Part shown: piece after piece, positions 1-11,580 of the stretch
Position numbering within the stretch: the stretch's first letter is position 1
How the letters are laid out: every line of letters starts with the position of its first letter
Assembly (NCBI GenBank): GCA_037833965.1
Contig: AP031351.1
Location: 22,766,501 to 22,830,500, forward strand
Reading direction: 5' to 3'
Length of the DNA stretch: 64,000 nucleotides
Origin: Marchantia polymorpha subsp. ruderalis
Lineage: Eukaryota; Streptophyta; Marchantiopsida; Marchantiales; Marchantiaceae
Position numbers and translations under genes: made by a program
The notes under the pieces: generated by a model
Database searches by the model: none
What the model was told of the DNA's origin: nothing
Seen by the model: only the letters and a program-made list of their open reading frames with translations

Positions 1-640
1 GAATCTTTCTCTTTTGCAGTTCCCAGATCTTACATGTATCATGAGGCAATATGTGCAGTAACTTTTTTCCATCACTTTAACTACCACGAAAGAAACAACA
101 GTCCAAATCCGGAACTTCGATTCTTATCGTGAGTGGATCCTATCCGAACCTGGTAGGGATGGTGACAAAATCCTGATGTTGTCGTCTTTCAACCCTCGTT
201 GCATTCAGATCGGCAGGTTCTCCTAGAAACAAAACCCGAAAAGAGAAAGTAGCAGGAATGAAGCAAGCAGATGATAAGGAGAGAATTTTCCCTCGTCATT
301 TTCTGAAGGCTCTATCCACTTCAACATTGTAATTTGATCCTCTTTCAGTTTTCGGTTCAGGATGGCAGATCTCGGACTTGCTATCTTACATGCTACGGAT
401 TGAACCCATAAATGAGGCCATTCTGACAGGCATTTGACTCGTGTCTCTTAGCGCTCTTTCCCGCCACATCTACCGCACATTCACAGGCTTTGTTCTGGGA
501 CCCACCCGCTTTTCCTCTCCTCCACCAAACAAAACAGCTCTAAGCAGCACCTCCTCTGTAGACACCGTGCTATTTCCCTGAACCACATGGTCTACCTCAA
601 CTTCCATGAAGAGACAATTCTGCATCACGTGAAATTAACA
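1..640. other. Moderate-GC flank, possible edge of an upstream gene
   Basis: This stretch is clearly less AT-rich than what follows. A pyrimidine run ending in CAG at 17-19 looks like a 3' splice site, and a short open frame (20-132, ending in TGA) follows it, so a terminal exon and 3' UTR of a gene starting outside the window is possible. The encoded peptide matches no family I know, and no second exon can be checked, so no CDS is called. Confidence 0.25.
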
Positions 641-3345
641 TTTTCCAATATCCAGTTTTAGTGGGACTGTTGATTCATATGTTTTCTTTTGAATGTTAAT
701 ATTCTAATAAATTCCTGTTGTCACTCAAAAACTACTTCACAAGTCACATTTGAAAATCAATTATTTGTTTAGTTTTATATGATTTTAATAAGTGTTCAAT
801 ATACCCTCATCTTTCTCATTTTTGAAGAAAAATATTTTCAAACTAATGTATGAATTGTAAAATTTTTACACCACAATGAAAATCAAAGTTTATTGAGGAT
901 GATAATAAATCACTATCTACTGTTCGACGACATGAATGTCTTTCCAGATAATCATTTCCGATATGATAAAATAATATTTAAAATATTTATTTCATCATTT
1001 ATTTGAAACAAAATTTATCTGTAATTGTATGATAACAACACATTCATCTTACATTTGTCTATTCAGTTTTATTTGTGTTCATCTACATTCATATGTTTTG
1101 AAGATTCAATAAGCTAAATTATTCAAATAACAACAAAAGATTAAAGGATTTTGCAGAATTTTAAAATTTTAAAACAAAGACTGAAAAATTAAATTAAAAT
1201 AAAATAAATTTTCCTTTTTCAACTAGATTTCTATCAAAAAGATTTAAACACTTTAACCTTTCTGATATCAACTTCATTGTGAAGAAAATTTCAAAAATAT
1301 ATATGTGATGAAAATATATATGAAAGACAATACTCAAAAATAAAGTCAGAAAGTCGATATCTAAAATCTGAAAAAGGAAAGGATATTCAAAAAAAATCTA
1401 AAAATACATTAAGAATGATGTGATCCATATAATATTATGTGGATTATTATGTTAGCATTGCATAAATAAATGTATGCATGAAATTTATATCGAAAGTGAT
1501 ATAAAATAAAACTAATCTGAATCAAAATTATTCTTTTGATATGAGAATAAAAAATATAGATTTTAACGATAAAATTTTTTATTTACATTTCTTAAAATCT
1601 TTTATAAAATAACCTAATCATAAAAAATTGATTTTTAAAAATTCTACTAAAAAAATAATAAATATCTGACTGAAGTTTTATTTTCTTAAATTTGAATATG
1701 ATATGAATGAAAATGAATGAATAAATGAATATTTTAAACAAATGAAATAAAAGAATGATAAAAAGCAGAATCAAATTTACTTGTTTAAATACTTTTGAAT
1801 TAGGACACTAACCTTGCAGTTATATAGGATCAAAAAATTCATTCAGAATATCATAAAGATTCCAGATAAATAAAAGAAAGTTATCTGCAAAGTAACAATA
1901 CATTGGTTTAAAAAATATTTTTAATGTTTATTGAGTCTATTTTTTCCAATCATTTTTTAAATGTGAAATTTTTTAAGTTCTTGATTGTAAGAATAAAAAA
2001 TATGAACTTATAAAGCATATTATACGTATGAAAAACATGTATTATTTTAATAACATGTATAATATTAATTAAATATTTAAATAATCATTAAACGAAATTT
2101 ATGTTTAATTATTTCACCAAGTATCATAATATGTAAATTATATAATAGTATATGTTAAAATAACATAATTTAGTGATTAATTAGATTTTATTTCAAATTT
2201 TTTTTAATAAAAACTATTATGTACATCACTGAGCATGGTTGTATTTTATATTATTTAATTATATATGAAAATAATTATTAAATTTATTTCTGAACGTTTT
2301 TAAATATTTTAACAAGTTCAAATGTTGTAACAAATGATTCAGTTATGTTTTTTTAATTTTGATTTTTTAATAATAAAAATTTAATATCGAAAATTTCGTA
2401 TATTCTTTACTATTCAATTTTTATTTTAGTTTTGATATCAAAAAAATAATTAAGGATTCCATATTTGAGTATTTTACTAAGAATTTGAACCCAAAGCAAT
2501 TATTCTTATATTATGATTTATGTACTTTAATGTTACATAACTTGTGTTAGAAAGAACAATGAAATTTGATGGAAGACATTGATGTGAAAGATCACATATG
2601 AATTTTATGATACTATTTATACATAAAATTGATATTAAATTTATTCATAATACAACTACTTGTTATTCACATTCTACATCGTTTTAATATGTATTTTTTG
2701 ACAATATGATATATATATTGAAATTTTTTTCCTCATTTTTACATCATTTTAAACATAATGCATTATAAATATTTATTTCTTATAAGAGATACATATAGAA
2801 CACAAATGATTTGATTTTTTGATCAAATCTTGGAGGAGCCAGATAGTCAAAACATCAATATTGTGTCAATTTCATTCGAAAACCCAGCTATTATTACGCA
2901 TATTTTTAAATCAAATTAATTATTCGAATAAAATAATGGAAAATTTCAAACAAAATTTAAATAATTTTTAGTGCTTTGGTTGACATGAATGTAGGACTTT
3001 TAGCATACTTTTTTGAACAAGATGACAATTTTGTATTTTCTGAGATGCCAATATATGAATAGTTTTATCAAAGCATTTTTTAATTTTTTCTTTTTTAGAC
3101 CCATATTTATCTTGATTGATGATTATAATCATTGATTACATTTTCTCGTTAAAAATTTTATTGTTGTTATTTTGTCATCAAATAATTTAAAAAAAATATT
3201 ATATCAAAAGCTAAACAATTCATCTTCATGCAAAATTATGGATACATATAAAAGTATTCTTTTATGATAATATTTTTACCAAAATTTAAAATACATATAG
3301 ATATATTCGTTTGTATAATAAATTTTTTCCCAAATTTTTTGTTAG

Positions 3346-3376
<31 letters not shown>

Positions 3377-4060
3377 ACAATGAAAACTAATTGTGTGTTG
3401 AAGGCATTATTTTGCATTTGCATGTAATATATCAAAATTTTGATCAATAATGAAATAAAAAGCGATATTGGTAAAAGTTGATGTTAATTCCATTTGTAAC
3501 ATATTTGGAGTAGTTAGTTATATGTAGGAGAGCATGTTGAAATTTAATGAAAAGAAATACTATTACAAATTTTAAAGTCAAAAGCATTATGTTTCAAATT
3601 ACTTTGAATAAGAGAAATTGAAATGTATAATTGATTCAAATAGAATATACACTTACTCAATCTGTTTCTATTGATAACATTCAATGCAAATTCTTCTATA
3701 TTTTTTTGTAATTATTGGCAATTAAATTCGATAATTTCATTTTCAGTAATATTTATAAATTTCATAATTTTTCATTATCGAAATAATGAAAATTTTCATT
3801 ATTTCAAATAAAATAATGAAAATAAATATATTTATCATATTTGTGTGTTTTCAATGTATATAATGTTGTTAAAATAAAAATTTGTTGCATTTGCAATTTT
3901 CTACAGTTAATGTAAATTTTGAAGTTCGATTTTTTTTAAGCTATTACATGAATTTGTATTGATCGTGTACAATCTTGTAAATGATAAATTTTATTTTTTA
4001 ATGTTTATATAAAGAGTATAATAGGTTAAACAAGAGTATATACATTTTTTTAATCTATTT
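641..4060. other. AT-rich intergenic DNA, no gene seen
   Basis: About 3.4 kb of very AT-rich sequence with stops in every frame and no recognisable protein motif on either strand. It resembles the transposon-derived heterochromatin elsewhere in the window, but too little is left here to name an element. It contains one (TA)n microsatellite. Confidence 0.6.
3346..3374. repeat. (TA)n microsatellite
   Basis: About 14 uninterrupted TA dinucleotides in AT-rich DNA. A likely length polymorphism; no function inferred. Confidence 0.9.
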
Positions 4061-4063
4061 TTC

Positions 4064-4350
4064 ATTCATTTTGGCGCAAAAGCAGGTGTTTCTCGTTTCA
4101 AATCATGTGTGACTACTCAGGCTAATTTCTCCTCCATCGATATATGTTTATAAGCGTACGTTGTAATATCCACCATGCAAACAGACAATGGTCAAAAGTC
4201 GCGTATATAAATGTATTCTCCATTTTGGCGCTAAAGCAGGTTTATCATTTCAACTCATGTGTGACAGGTGAAGCTTCTCCATCAATATATGTTTATAAGC
4301 ATACGTTATATTTTACACCATGCATAGAGACAGACAGTTCAAAATTGCTC
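4064..4350. repeat. Diverged tandem duplication, period about 154 bp
   Basis: Two head-to-tail copies can be read by eye. Both carry TTTTGGCGC followed by AAGCAGG, then CATGTGTGAC, then ATATATGTTTATAAGC and CACCATGCA in the same order; the TTGGCG anchors lie at 4071 and 4225. Copy 2 has several small gaps and substitutions, so the duplication is not recent. It lies just downstream of the LEA-like gene on the minus strand. Confidence 0.75.
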
Positions 4351-4524
4351 TACACATTTCATAGATTCAAAGGTCAGGTATGGAAAGAATATAAATCTTT
4401 TCTTTGTAGGGAATCGCTTTTTACAAGTTTTGAACAGGATACAGTGTCAATCTACACACGGATTTTAACTCTGATCCGCAGACTCTGGGCCGACGCCGAA
4501 ATATTTCTATGTTTATCGATGGAC

Positions 4525-5006
4525 TCAATTGAGCGCATCCTGAGCTTCAGGGACATTCGTCATCGCCTGTCCCCTTGCAGCTTTTTCACCGGGGTCACTT
4601 GCAGTACCGACATCAGGCATGATGGGTCTCGCGGTGTGAATATCTGAAGTCTTTCCGGACAAAACCTCACTTTGCCTTTCCTTCATTTGATCCACTCTAT
4701 CACCCAGCGTCTGCGGCTTGTGGTCTTCGTTATCCTTCAGTTTGTCCATGACATTTTCAGCTCTATCCTTGATAGACTCTGTCACATTCGACTCGCCTGC
4801 TCCCGATTGGATTTGGTCTGTGAAGTGACGAAGGGATCAGCGCAAAACCTTGATTCTAACTTTGAGAACGATTCTTCTAGATTCCACTCACTGCTGTGGG
4901 TAAACGGTCTGATTGATCAGGTACAGCAGCCATTGACGTACACCAACAGAAAAATACCACAGTCAAGCACGGCCAGCGATTACACACCTTTGGCTTCGGA
5001 ACTCAT
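4525..5006 (-). CDS. Small hydrophilic LEA-like protein, 103 aa (two coding exons)
   Basis: Exon 1 is only 19 nt (5006-4988: MSSEAK plus one base) and ends in a good donor, AAAG|GTGTGT. Exon 2 is 4817-4525, after an acceptor ending TTCACAG. The 170-bp intron joins the parts in phase to give 103 residues, starting MSSEAKDQIQSG. The product is very hydrophilic, rich in Lys, Asp, Glu, Gln and Ala, with no Cys, no signal peptide and no membrane segment; the middle (TESIKDRAENVMDKLKD) looks like an amphipathic helix of the kind found in late-embryogenesis-abundant and seed-maturation proteins. I cannot place it in a numbered LEA class. An alternative first exon, from an ATG at about 4932, would need a weaker donor. 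A perfect ACACGTGT element lies about 455 bp upstream, which would suit ABA or drought control (inference). Confidence 0.55.
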
Positions 5007-7060
5007 GTTTCTTCGATTGGCTATAGGGACTATGCCTACGCGTGGGTCCAAATCTGCGCCGCGATCAAGTACAAACATCAGACGGTTATAGCTGCACGCA
5101 AGTTATTTCAGTGCAGTAAACTGGCAACTAGGCGATGATACTGGCTTTAGTTGCAGGAAAACTTGAGAGGTTTCGGACATCTAAGCAATAATCATCACCG
5201 ATGCTAAAGAGGATTTGCAAATTTGCGAATGCAACTATGCAACTATGCAGTCATGCGGCAGTGACAAAGTGGCATACCTGATAAGCTCAAACTGCCTGAA
5301 TCGTGTAGATAACTTGTTATCCAAAGTGACTATCAGTCCTGGATGTGCGTCGAATGATATCGAATACGGATGAATCGAACGATACTATATACTACTCTTC
5401 ATGGGCTCATCAAAAGTTGCTCATAGTGAAGAGACCAATCTCTACTCCGCGAGTAAAGAGACACGTGTTGGCGACTAACAGATGCTTGACACATGCGGTG
5501 CTGGTGCAGAACAGATCGGTTGTACATATGACACTCGCCACAAACTTAGTGACCGATATTGTAGGAATGAGGAAGTATGATCCAAGTTGGTGGCCGTTTC
5601 GCTCAGGCATGAGTTGTCGGCGCACAGTCATTATGCCTCATAAGTGTTATGATGACGGAAAATACCTTCAAGCTGAAGAGAAGGATCCTGATCTTCTCGG
5701 CACGGATTCAGAAGAATGCATGCAGCAACTCATACCTTCCGACTGCTCACTGACCCTTTGTATCTCAGTGTACGTCTGTGAAGTTCAAGTTAGAGCTGAA
5801 TGACTCTAAATTATGACATGCTATCCTGCTCTACCATCTTTAGCATGTCGCAGTGCATGTTTGACACATGTACATCTGATGCTACCTGGTATGCCGCGAA
5901 GGAGACTGTAAACGAAATGATGAATCCTGTACAGATTCACTCGGTCGATGCTGTGGTATTAAGGGTGTTTCAACGACTACGTGATACTGAATCCGACTGA
6001 CGGTGGCTTTGCGAGCGCGAATGGAGTACGTTTTGTTTGATGCATAGTCATGAAATCCTCGAGCTGGACAACTGTCTGTAAATCAGCAATTCCAACATTT
6101 TCATGCATCTGGGCGACAACGACAGTGCTGTACAGCAGGTCCTGACTTATCTGGCTTCCATTCAAAGTTAGCTCCAACTCGCAGCCCGGTTCCTCTCCTG
6201 GAGCATGCCGTTTGGACGAAACATTGGTCTTTCTCACGTACTCGATCTGGTTCCGTACCTTCACTGTCGTGTAAGAACTCGTATCAAGCGTCTCGCGCAG
6301 TCATTAAAGCACTCGGTGAATTGCCAAGCCCTCGAGCACAAAAGCAAGACATTGTGTGCGTGTGCGTGTGCACATTGCACTTTACACTGCATTGCGAAAC
6401 TTTTGGTCGACAGGAGTCCTTTTTCGGCGCAAGAAAGTTCCCACAGGACGTGGAATTGGGCGAACGGGGGGACGAGTCCTAGCGTTCTCAACCGCAGCTA
6501 GCTCACTTTGCCAGATGCGTCAACCGAGTACGAACATCCTTTCGGAACTGAAGCAGCACAAGCAGTCGCAGTTCTAGAGTCTACAGTCTCCAGTCTCCGT
6601 ACGCAGTCCTCACGAAGCAACGAATCCCGAGTCTCCTGGGCGTCATCACTACGACCGCGATGACGCCATCCGCAGGCCTACGCAGTGCTGAGGAGCGTCG
6701 ATAGCGACGGCGGCGACTGCTAACCCTATCGCCCTCTCACAGTGACTGCGTACTGCAGTTCTCTGCGTCATGGGTGCTATTTGCAGACCGGCAAGTCACT
6801 CGGTTGGCGCTTTCGTTCGCACCGCCTCGATGCTGATGACCCGCTTTCACACTAGTCGCAGCCTTCTCGCTTCTTTGCTTTATTCTCCATTCTCCGCTCT
6901 TTTCTTCCTTGTACGTTTTTTCTATCCACTTCGATTAATCTCCATGCATGATGATTGTGAATACCGTCGCACCAAATCGTATCGACTGAGGAAATACGCT
7001 ACAAAGGGGCAAACTTATGGCGGAATGCAAGTTCACCTGGATTGTGCATAATTTTAAAAG
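5007..7060. other. Moderate-GC intergenic DNA with unassigned open frames
   Basis: It probably holds the promoter of the LEA-like gene (right end of that minus-strand gene) and undefined sequence beyond. The longer open frames are 5345-5803 (+) and 5977-6264 (-); the latter, with a run reading LELTLNGSQISQDLLYSTV, is the most protein-like, and may be a single exon or a gene relic starting after a CTCCAG acceptor near 6202. A CT-rich zone and a frame with an Arg-rich start (6770-7051, +) could be a promoter and first exon. None matches a family I know. Confidence 0.3.
5461..5468. promoter_or_regulatory. ABRE/G-box palindrome ACACGTGT
   Basis: Perfect 8-bp palindrome with an ACGT core, the type bound by plant bZIP (ABF/AREB) factors. 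It lies about 455 bp upstream of the LEA-like start codon. Such a site also occurs by chance, so its role is inferred only from the neighbour. Confidence 0.35.
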
Positions 7061-9380
7061 AGTGAAAATGATCTTTACATTTAATGAAGATATTTAATCT
7101 AAGACACGCTTCGAAATCACTCTATCAAAGATTAACTGATGAACATGAACCTAGGATTTCTATAATACATATGACTGAGATCATGAAATACATGTAACGT
7201 AATGTCTAATGACATTAAAATGATTGTGATCTATATATTTTACTTCTTTTCTTAGGTTGAACGCCCTAAAATACAAAAAGCATTCTACACATGCTAATAA
7301 TATTCATAGTGCAAGTTTGAAATTGAATCAAATAAAGGGAAAATGCTTGTGATTATCGTGCACTTAAAAAATCGTGCTCACTTAAAAAATAGCCTTTTCC
7401 ATATAAGAAATTAAATAAAAATTAAGCAATATGCAACAACGAATAACTACAAATTTTTATGACGGGCCTTCAACTTAGAAAAAAGAACTGAAATGAAGTT
7501 AACTGGTAATAATGTGTTATATAAAGATTATTCAGGTGGTCTTTTTTTTTCATCATAATAAATACTAAAAATACCTTCCGTATGTGTATTAAATATGAAA
7601 TATGCTATTTGCACTTGAATCTCACTCTTGTAAGATCTTTGGGTTCAATTTTTTCTAGAAGTTAAATAGTTTGGCCAATTGCAAATCGTCGTAAGTTTAT
7701 TTTTTTTTTATTCAGTTAATTTAGTCTATTCAAATCTGTTCATTTCTTTTAAAGAAATGAACAGTTTTGAATATTCTAAAATTTCGTTTACTGTAAGACG
7801 ATTAGCTGTTGAAGATATAGTGAATCATAATAAATGAAATGAATTCTTCACACTTTTCAATCAAGAAGCTTCCTAGATGTAGATTAGCAAACTGAATTTC
7901 ACTTGCAATATTGTTGAAATAAATGAACATGTGTAGGAAGATAAACAACAACGCTATAGAATGTGCTCGAACATATTTTAGGAAAACTAAGATTTTTTTT
8001 TAAAACCAAGATCATTTATATTTACAACATGGCATAAATATTTATGCCTTCAGAGGTTCGCATCGAAATCGAGCCTCAGACGTCTTACATTTATAAACAC
8101 TATAGAACCTAAAGTAAAATAAGCACATAATCCATGATCAATGGCTATTGCTAAGTTAACAAATCATCCAGATTCCTTGCTTAAAACATTTAAAGTTGGG
8201 AGTAAGTATATTGGATAAGCTCAGCGATGTAACTGCGTGACGCTGTAAGCCTAAAATCTCTATATAACTTTGTTTGTAATTTTTCCATGATGACTTTGAA
8301 GAAAAATTTGGATATTCATAATCTCTTTCTTTAATTGATTTTATGCCATATAGAAAATATAAATTTTGATAAAAAAAATGTATTAATAGAATTTCAATCT
8401 TTTCATCTAGTCTCATATGCAATGCGAGTGACATTATTCTCCAAAATCACGTGATAATAAATTTTTTGCCCTTTTACACAATAAGTTGATCCAGTTAACA
8501 TACTCAGATCTAAATTGATATGAATAAATGTTACAAAAATAAAACCTTCAAAATATGATTTAAGTACGCAAAAGAAGAACAAAAGACTTTCACAATATAT
8601 TAGTAACACTATTCGCAAAGTAATTCTACAAGAAGAACATAATATCTTGTTGAGAGAAACTTGCTTGAAGAAGCATTGAATGAAACATAGTGAGGCATGA
8701 ATATTCCTTCGTCTATCACTTTGAAAATTGTAGTCAATATGAAGAAGGTGATAATAAATTACATATTGATATAGTAAAATTTTTTCTATTTTTTTAATAG
8801 ATTTTTCTTTTTTATAATATTCACATAATAATATAATATTTTGCGCCATTGTTTTGCATACATGTTCTTTTCACATGTGTAAATAGATCAATTTTTTGTT
8901 GAAACTCATCAAATGAAAGTTCTACCAGTGGGAATGATGCCATCACATGGATTCTAAATGTACGATTTGGTGTGAATAGTCTGCACTATTTTCGGTTCAA
9001 AAGATCAAATGAATTAAAATAATATAATAATAACTATTTTTTGATAATATATTTTAAATAAAATTTGGAGCACTATGTTCATGGAATTGGTATTCGTTGG
9101 CATAGTCCTTGACGAAATTATTCATGTACATAATGATAACTATAAAATTTTCTAGTTACTGACTAAGATCTAATATTCAAATTGTTCTTGCCTTCTTGCT
9201 GATTGATTTTGGTGTTTAACCACATGGTGCTATCATAATTGACTAACATGAGGTATACATCGATGGCCATTTGCATAAGTACATTCTCATCCAATTTTAG
9301 CATTCTCTTTGTAATATACATTGCAAGAAAGAGTTCAAAAAAGCTAGAATTACCAGGGCAAAACCAGAACATCGATTATT
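7061..9380. other. AT-rich intergenic DNA, no gene recognised
   Basis: Highly AT-rich. Two overlapping minus-strand frames (8849-8403 and 8434-8156) are longer than expected by chance at this composition but are rich in Ile, Leu, Tyr and Lys, match no family and show no usable start context. Probably decayed mobile DNA. Confidence 0.4.
7729..7771. repeat. Near-perfect 43-bp inverted repeat
   Basis: The inner arms CTGTTCATTTCTTT and AAAGAAATGAACAG are exact complements around a single T. After one mismatch the pairing continues for six more bases (TTCAAA/TTTGAA), giving 20 of 21 paired positions. It could extrude as a cruciform, or be the centre of a decayed fold-back element. Confidence 0.8.
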
Positions 9381-9600
9381 TTCGTTTACACAAAACTTTC
9401 CAAAGTAATTAGCCTCAAAATAATCTTCATTATTCTTCTACTCAATACTTTCCAAAGCACTTAGCCTCTTAATAATCCTCATTACTCTTTTACTCACGTT
9501 GATCAGTTCACACAAAACTACCAATAGTATTTAGCAAAGCAAAAGAGGACTTAATAATACTTCCTCACTTTTATTAGTTTACACGAAGACTTTTTGCAAG
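9381..9600. repeat. Diverged tandem repeat, period about 52 bp
   Basis: Two clear adjacent copies start at TTTCCAAAG (9397 and 9449) and share TTAGCCTC, ATAATC and CATTA with the same spacing. More degenerate copies follow to about 9600, marked by repeated TTACACAAAAC or TTACACGAAGA and CTTAATAAT segments. Origin unknown. Confidence 0.6.
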
Positions 9601-11288
9601 AACTATCTTTTACTTTCAATCATGCACTGTAAGCTCAAATACATCAGGCGTGTGTTATTCAAGTTAAACAGCTTCGCCTCACCACAACAAATTCTGCTAT
9701 TATCTTGCTCTCTCACTCTCAATGAACAATCCTATGGTTCTTTCTCTGTTCTAAACCTTCAAATGGTTTCTCGCATCTTGTTAATTAACCAAGTTGGATC
9801 TTATACAAATTATACGGAACATACTTGGAACCTTGTACTTGGTATTTTCTCATAGTAAGTCAGAACAAATGCAGTTATCACCATCTCCATACTGATTTTG
9901 AATAGTCGTAACTATGTAGCCATCGCGACCCACATCAACAACATCAAAATGGTCATGACATGTCATCATAATGGTCAAGTCACGTACATTTTTGTTGCAA
10001 AATGTACTCAGAAAGTAGGCAAACTCATGTATGACAACACAATTCAAATGCATGACATCTCACCCTTAATATGTGTGAAATTGAATCCATATTGCTTAGA
10101 CAATCATTATTCATTCCCAGACGTGCACAAACGAAGTGGATGGGTCCGGAATTTTTTATTTGCGTTGAGTGTACGTAATTACAAAGATGCCAACCTTTTG
10201 AGTGACGTGAAGACTACCACGTGAGTATACTCCATCTGGTTTCGTTGAGAGAAGTCTTCAAGTCTTCTGTCAAGCGCCAGAAGAGTGGATTCTCTCAGTC
10301 TACCCTCAATTCAGAACCTTCTTTTGAGTGAAAAGTTTGGTAGTTTCATGATTCTGTTCCGAGCTCTCGAAATTATCAGGGTCCAAGTTACCAAGCTTGT
10401 CTGCCATCTGCGTTCGTTCTGCGTCTTGACTCAGGCTCGTTCTGTGGTAGCGTATTAAGCACAATATAGTGTGGGTATATCGCAGGCTTCCCTTGCTTGG
10501 ATTTCTTTTCATGCTTCCACAGTACCCCTGTAACGTGACGACCTTGGCAGCTCTTAGTGGTTCCCTATATGATTTCTTTCCCTCCGGATGTTCCCATTAT
10601 TGTCAATGATTTCTCCCTACTCTATTTCTCTTGCGTTGAGAATCTAAGGTCGCTCGACTTGTGAAGTACTTACGAGGACTTGTACAATAATAGATAAGAG
10701 AGCATGTGACAAAAAAAACCCCATGAAAAAACCATCGACAGCGACACAGAGCTGCAAGCAAGGAAAGACCAGGCCGGACACCAATGGAAACGGAGAGCTA
10801 ACATCTCTGTTGATAAGTCGCTGAAGAAGAATGATACCACTCCTCTCATTACAAGTTTCATGCACACCCAAACAACCTGTAGAAAGCAAGGTAACAAATG
10901 CAGTATTAACTTCCCAGTCATTCAAATCAGATTGGATGCAAAATGTACTAGGATTTGGTTCTTACACACAGTTAAAGCAACGAATTAAAAACCTAGCAAA
11001 AAGTACCGACATATTTTGAAAATTTTTGTAGTGCTTTGCTATGAAAGAGAGCATTCCCGAAGCACTTTATAGACCTGCAATCGAAAGATTTAAATGATGA
11101 AACGGGTGCACGAGCCTACATCTCTCCTCAAGAAAAGTTTTGAGTAACATCAAGCAATCTGACCTCTCGATTGAATATCCACTCTAGCCAACAACAGACA
11201 TTGATTGCCTCGGCAGATAAAGTTTAGGCAAAAAAATGGAATCAATCTTCATAATACAATACCAATCAAACAAACGCAGTCATCCAGG
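9601..11288. other. Intergenic DNA, no gene recognised
   Basis: Mixed composition. Open frames of 60-108 codons occur on both strands (for example 9898-10224 +, 10644-10925 -) but overlap each other, and none shows a family motif, a credible splice pattern or codon bias. The right end is probably the 3' side of the TSSC4-like gene. Confidence 0.4.
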
Positions 11289-11304
11289 AACCCTAAACCC
11301 TAAA
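11289..11304. repeat. Short interstitial telomere-type motif
   Basis: AACCCTAAACCCTAAA is just over two units of the plant TTTAGGG telomere repeat. It lies about 280 bp past the stop of the TSSC4-like gene. Single telo-box motifs also occur at 20881 and, in the other orientation, near 29496. Such short motifs are common in plant DNA. Confidence 0.7.
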
Positions 11305-11580
11305 TGATAAGCTTCCATCACTAGATATGACATTATAACACTCAGATAGCATGTCTACGTGCTAAATCGCAGCCCCAAAATTAAACACGTCCGTCTGTTC
11401 TTTGTGCCGAAAAGGAAAAGGAATAAGAAACCCACAAACTCATCAACGAAGAAGATTTCGCATATTCATGACTATCTTACAAGAAAATGAGAAGCAGGAA
11501 GGCGATCTTCTCTTCCTTAATTCCAAGCTGAATGCAATAATTTACAAGACCGAAATAATAACCTGCACAAACGTCAACCG

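Noticed and set aside
11289-11304. Chromosome end or telomere fusion
   Set aside because: Just over two repeat units; normal genes and DNA continue on both sides.
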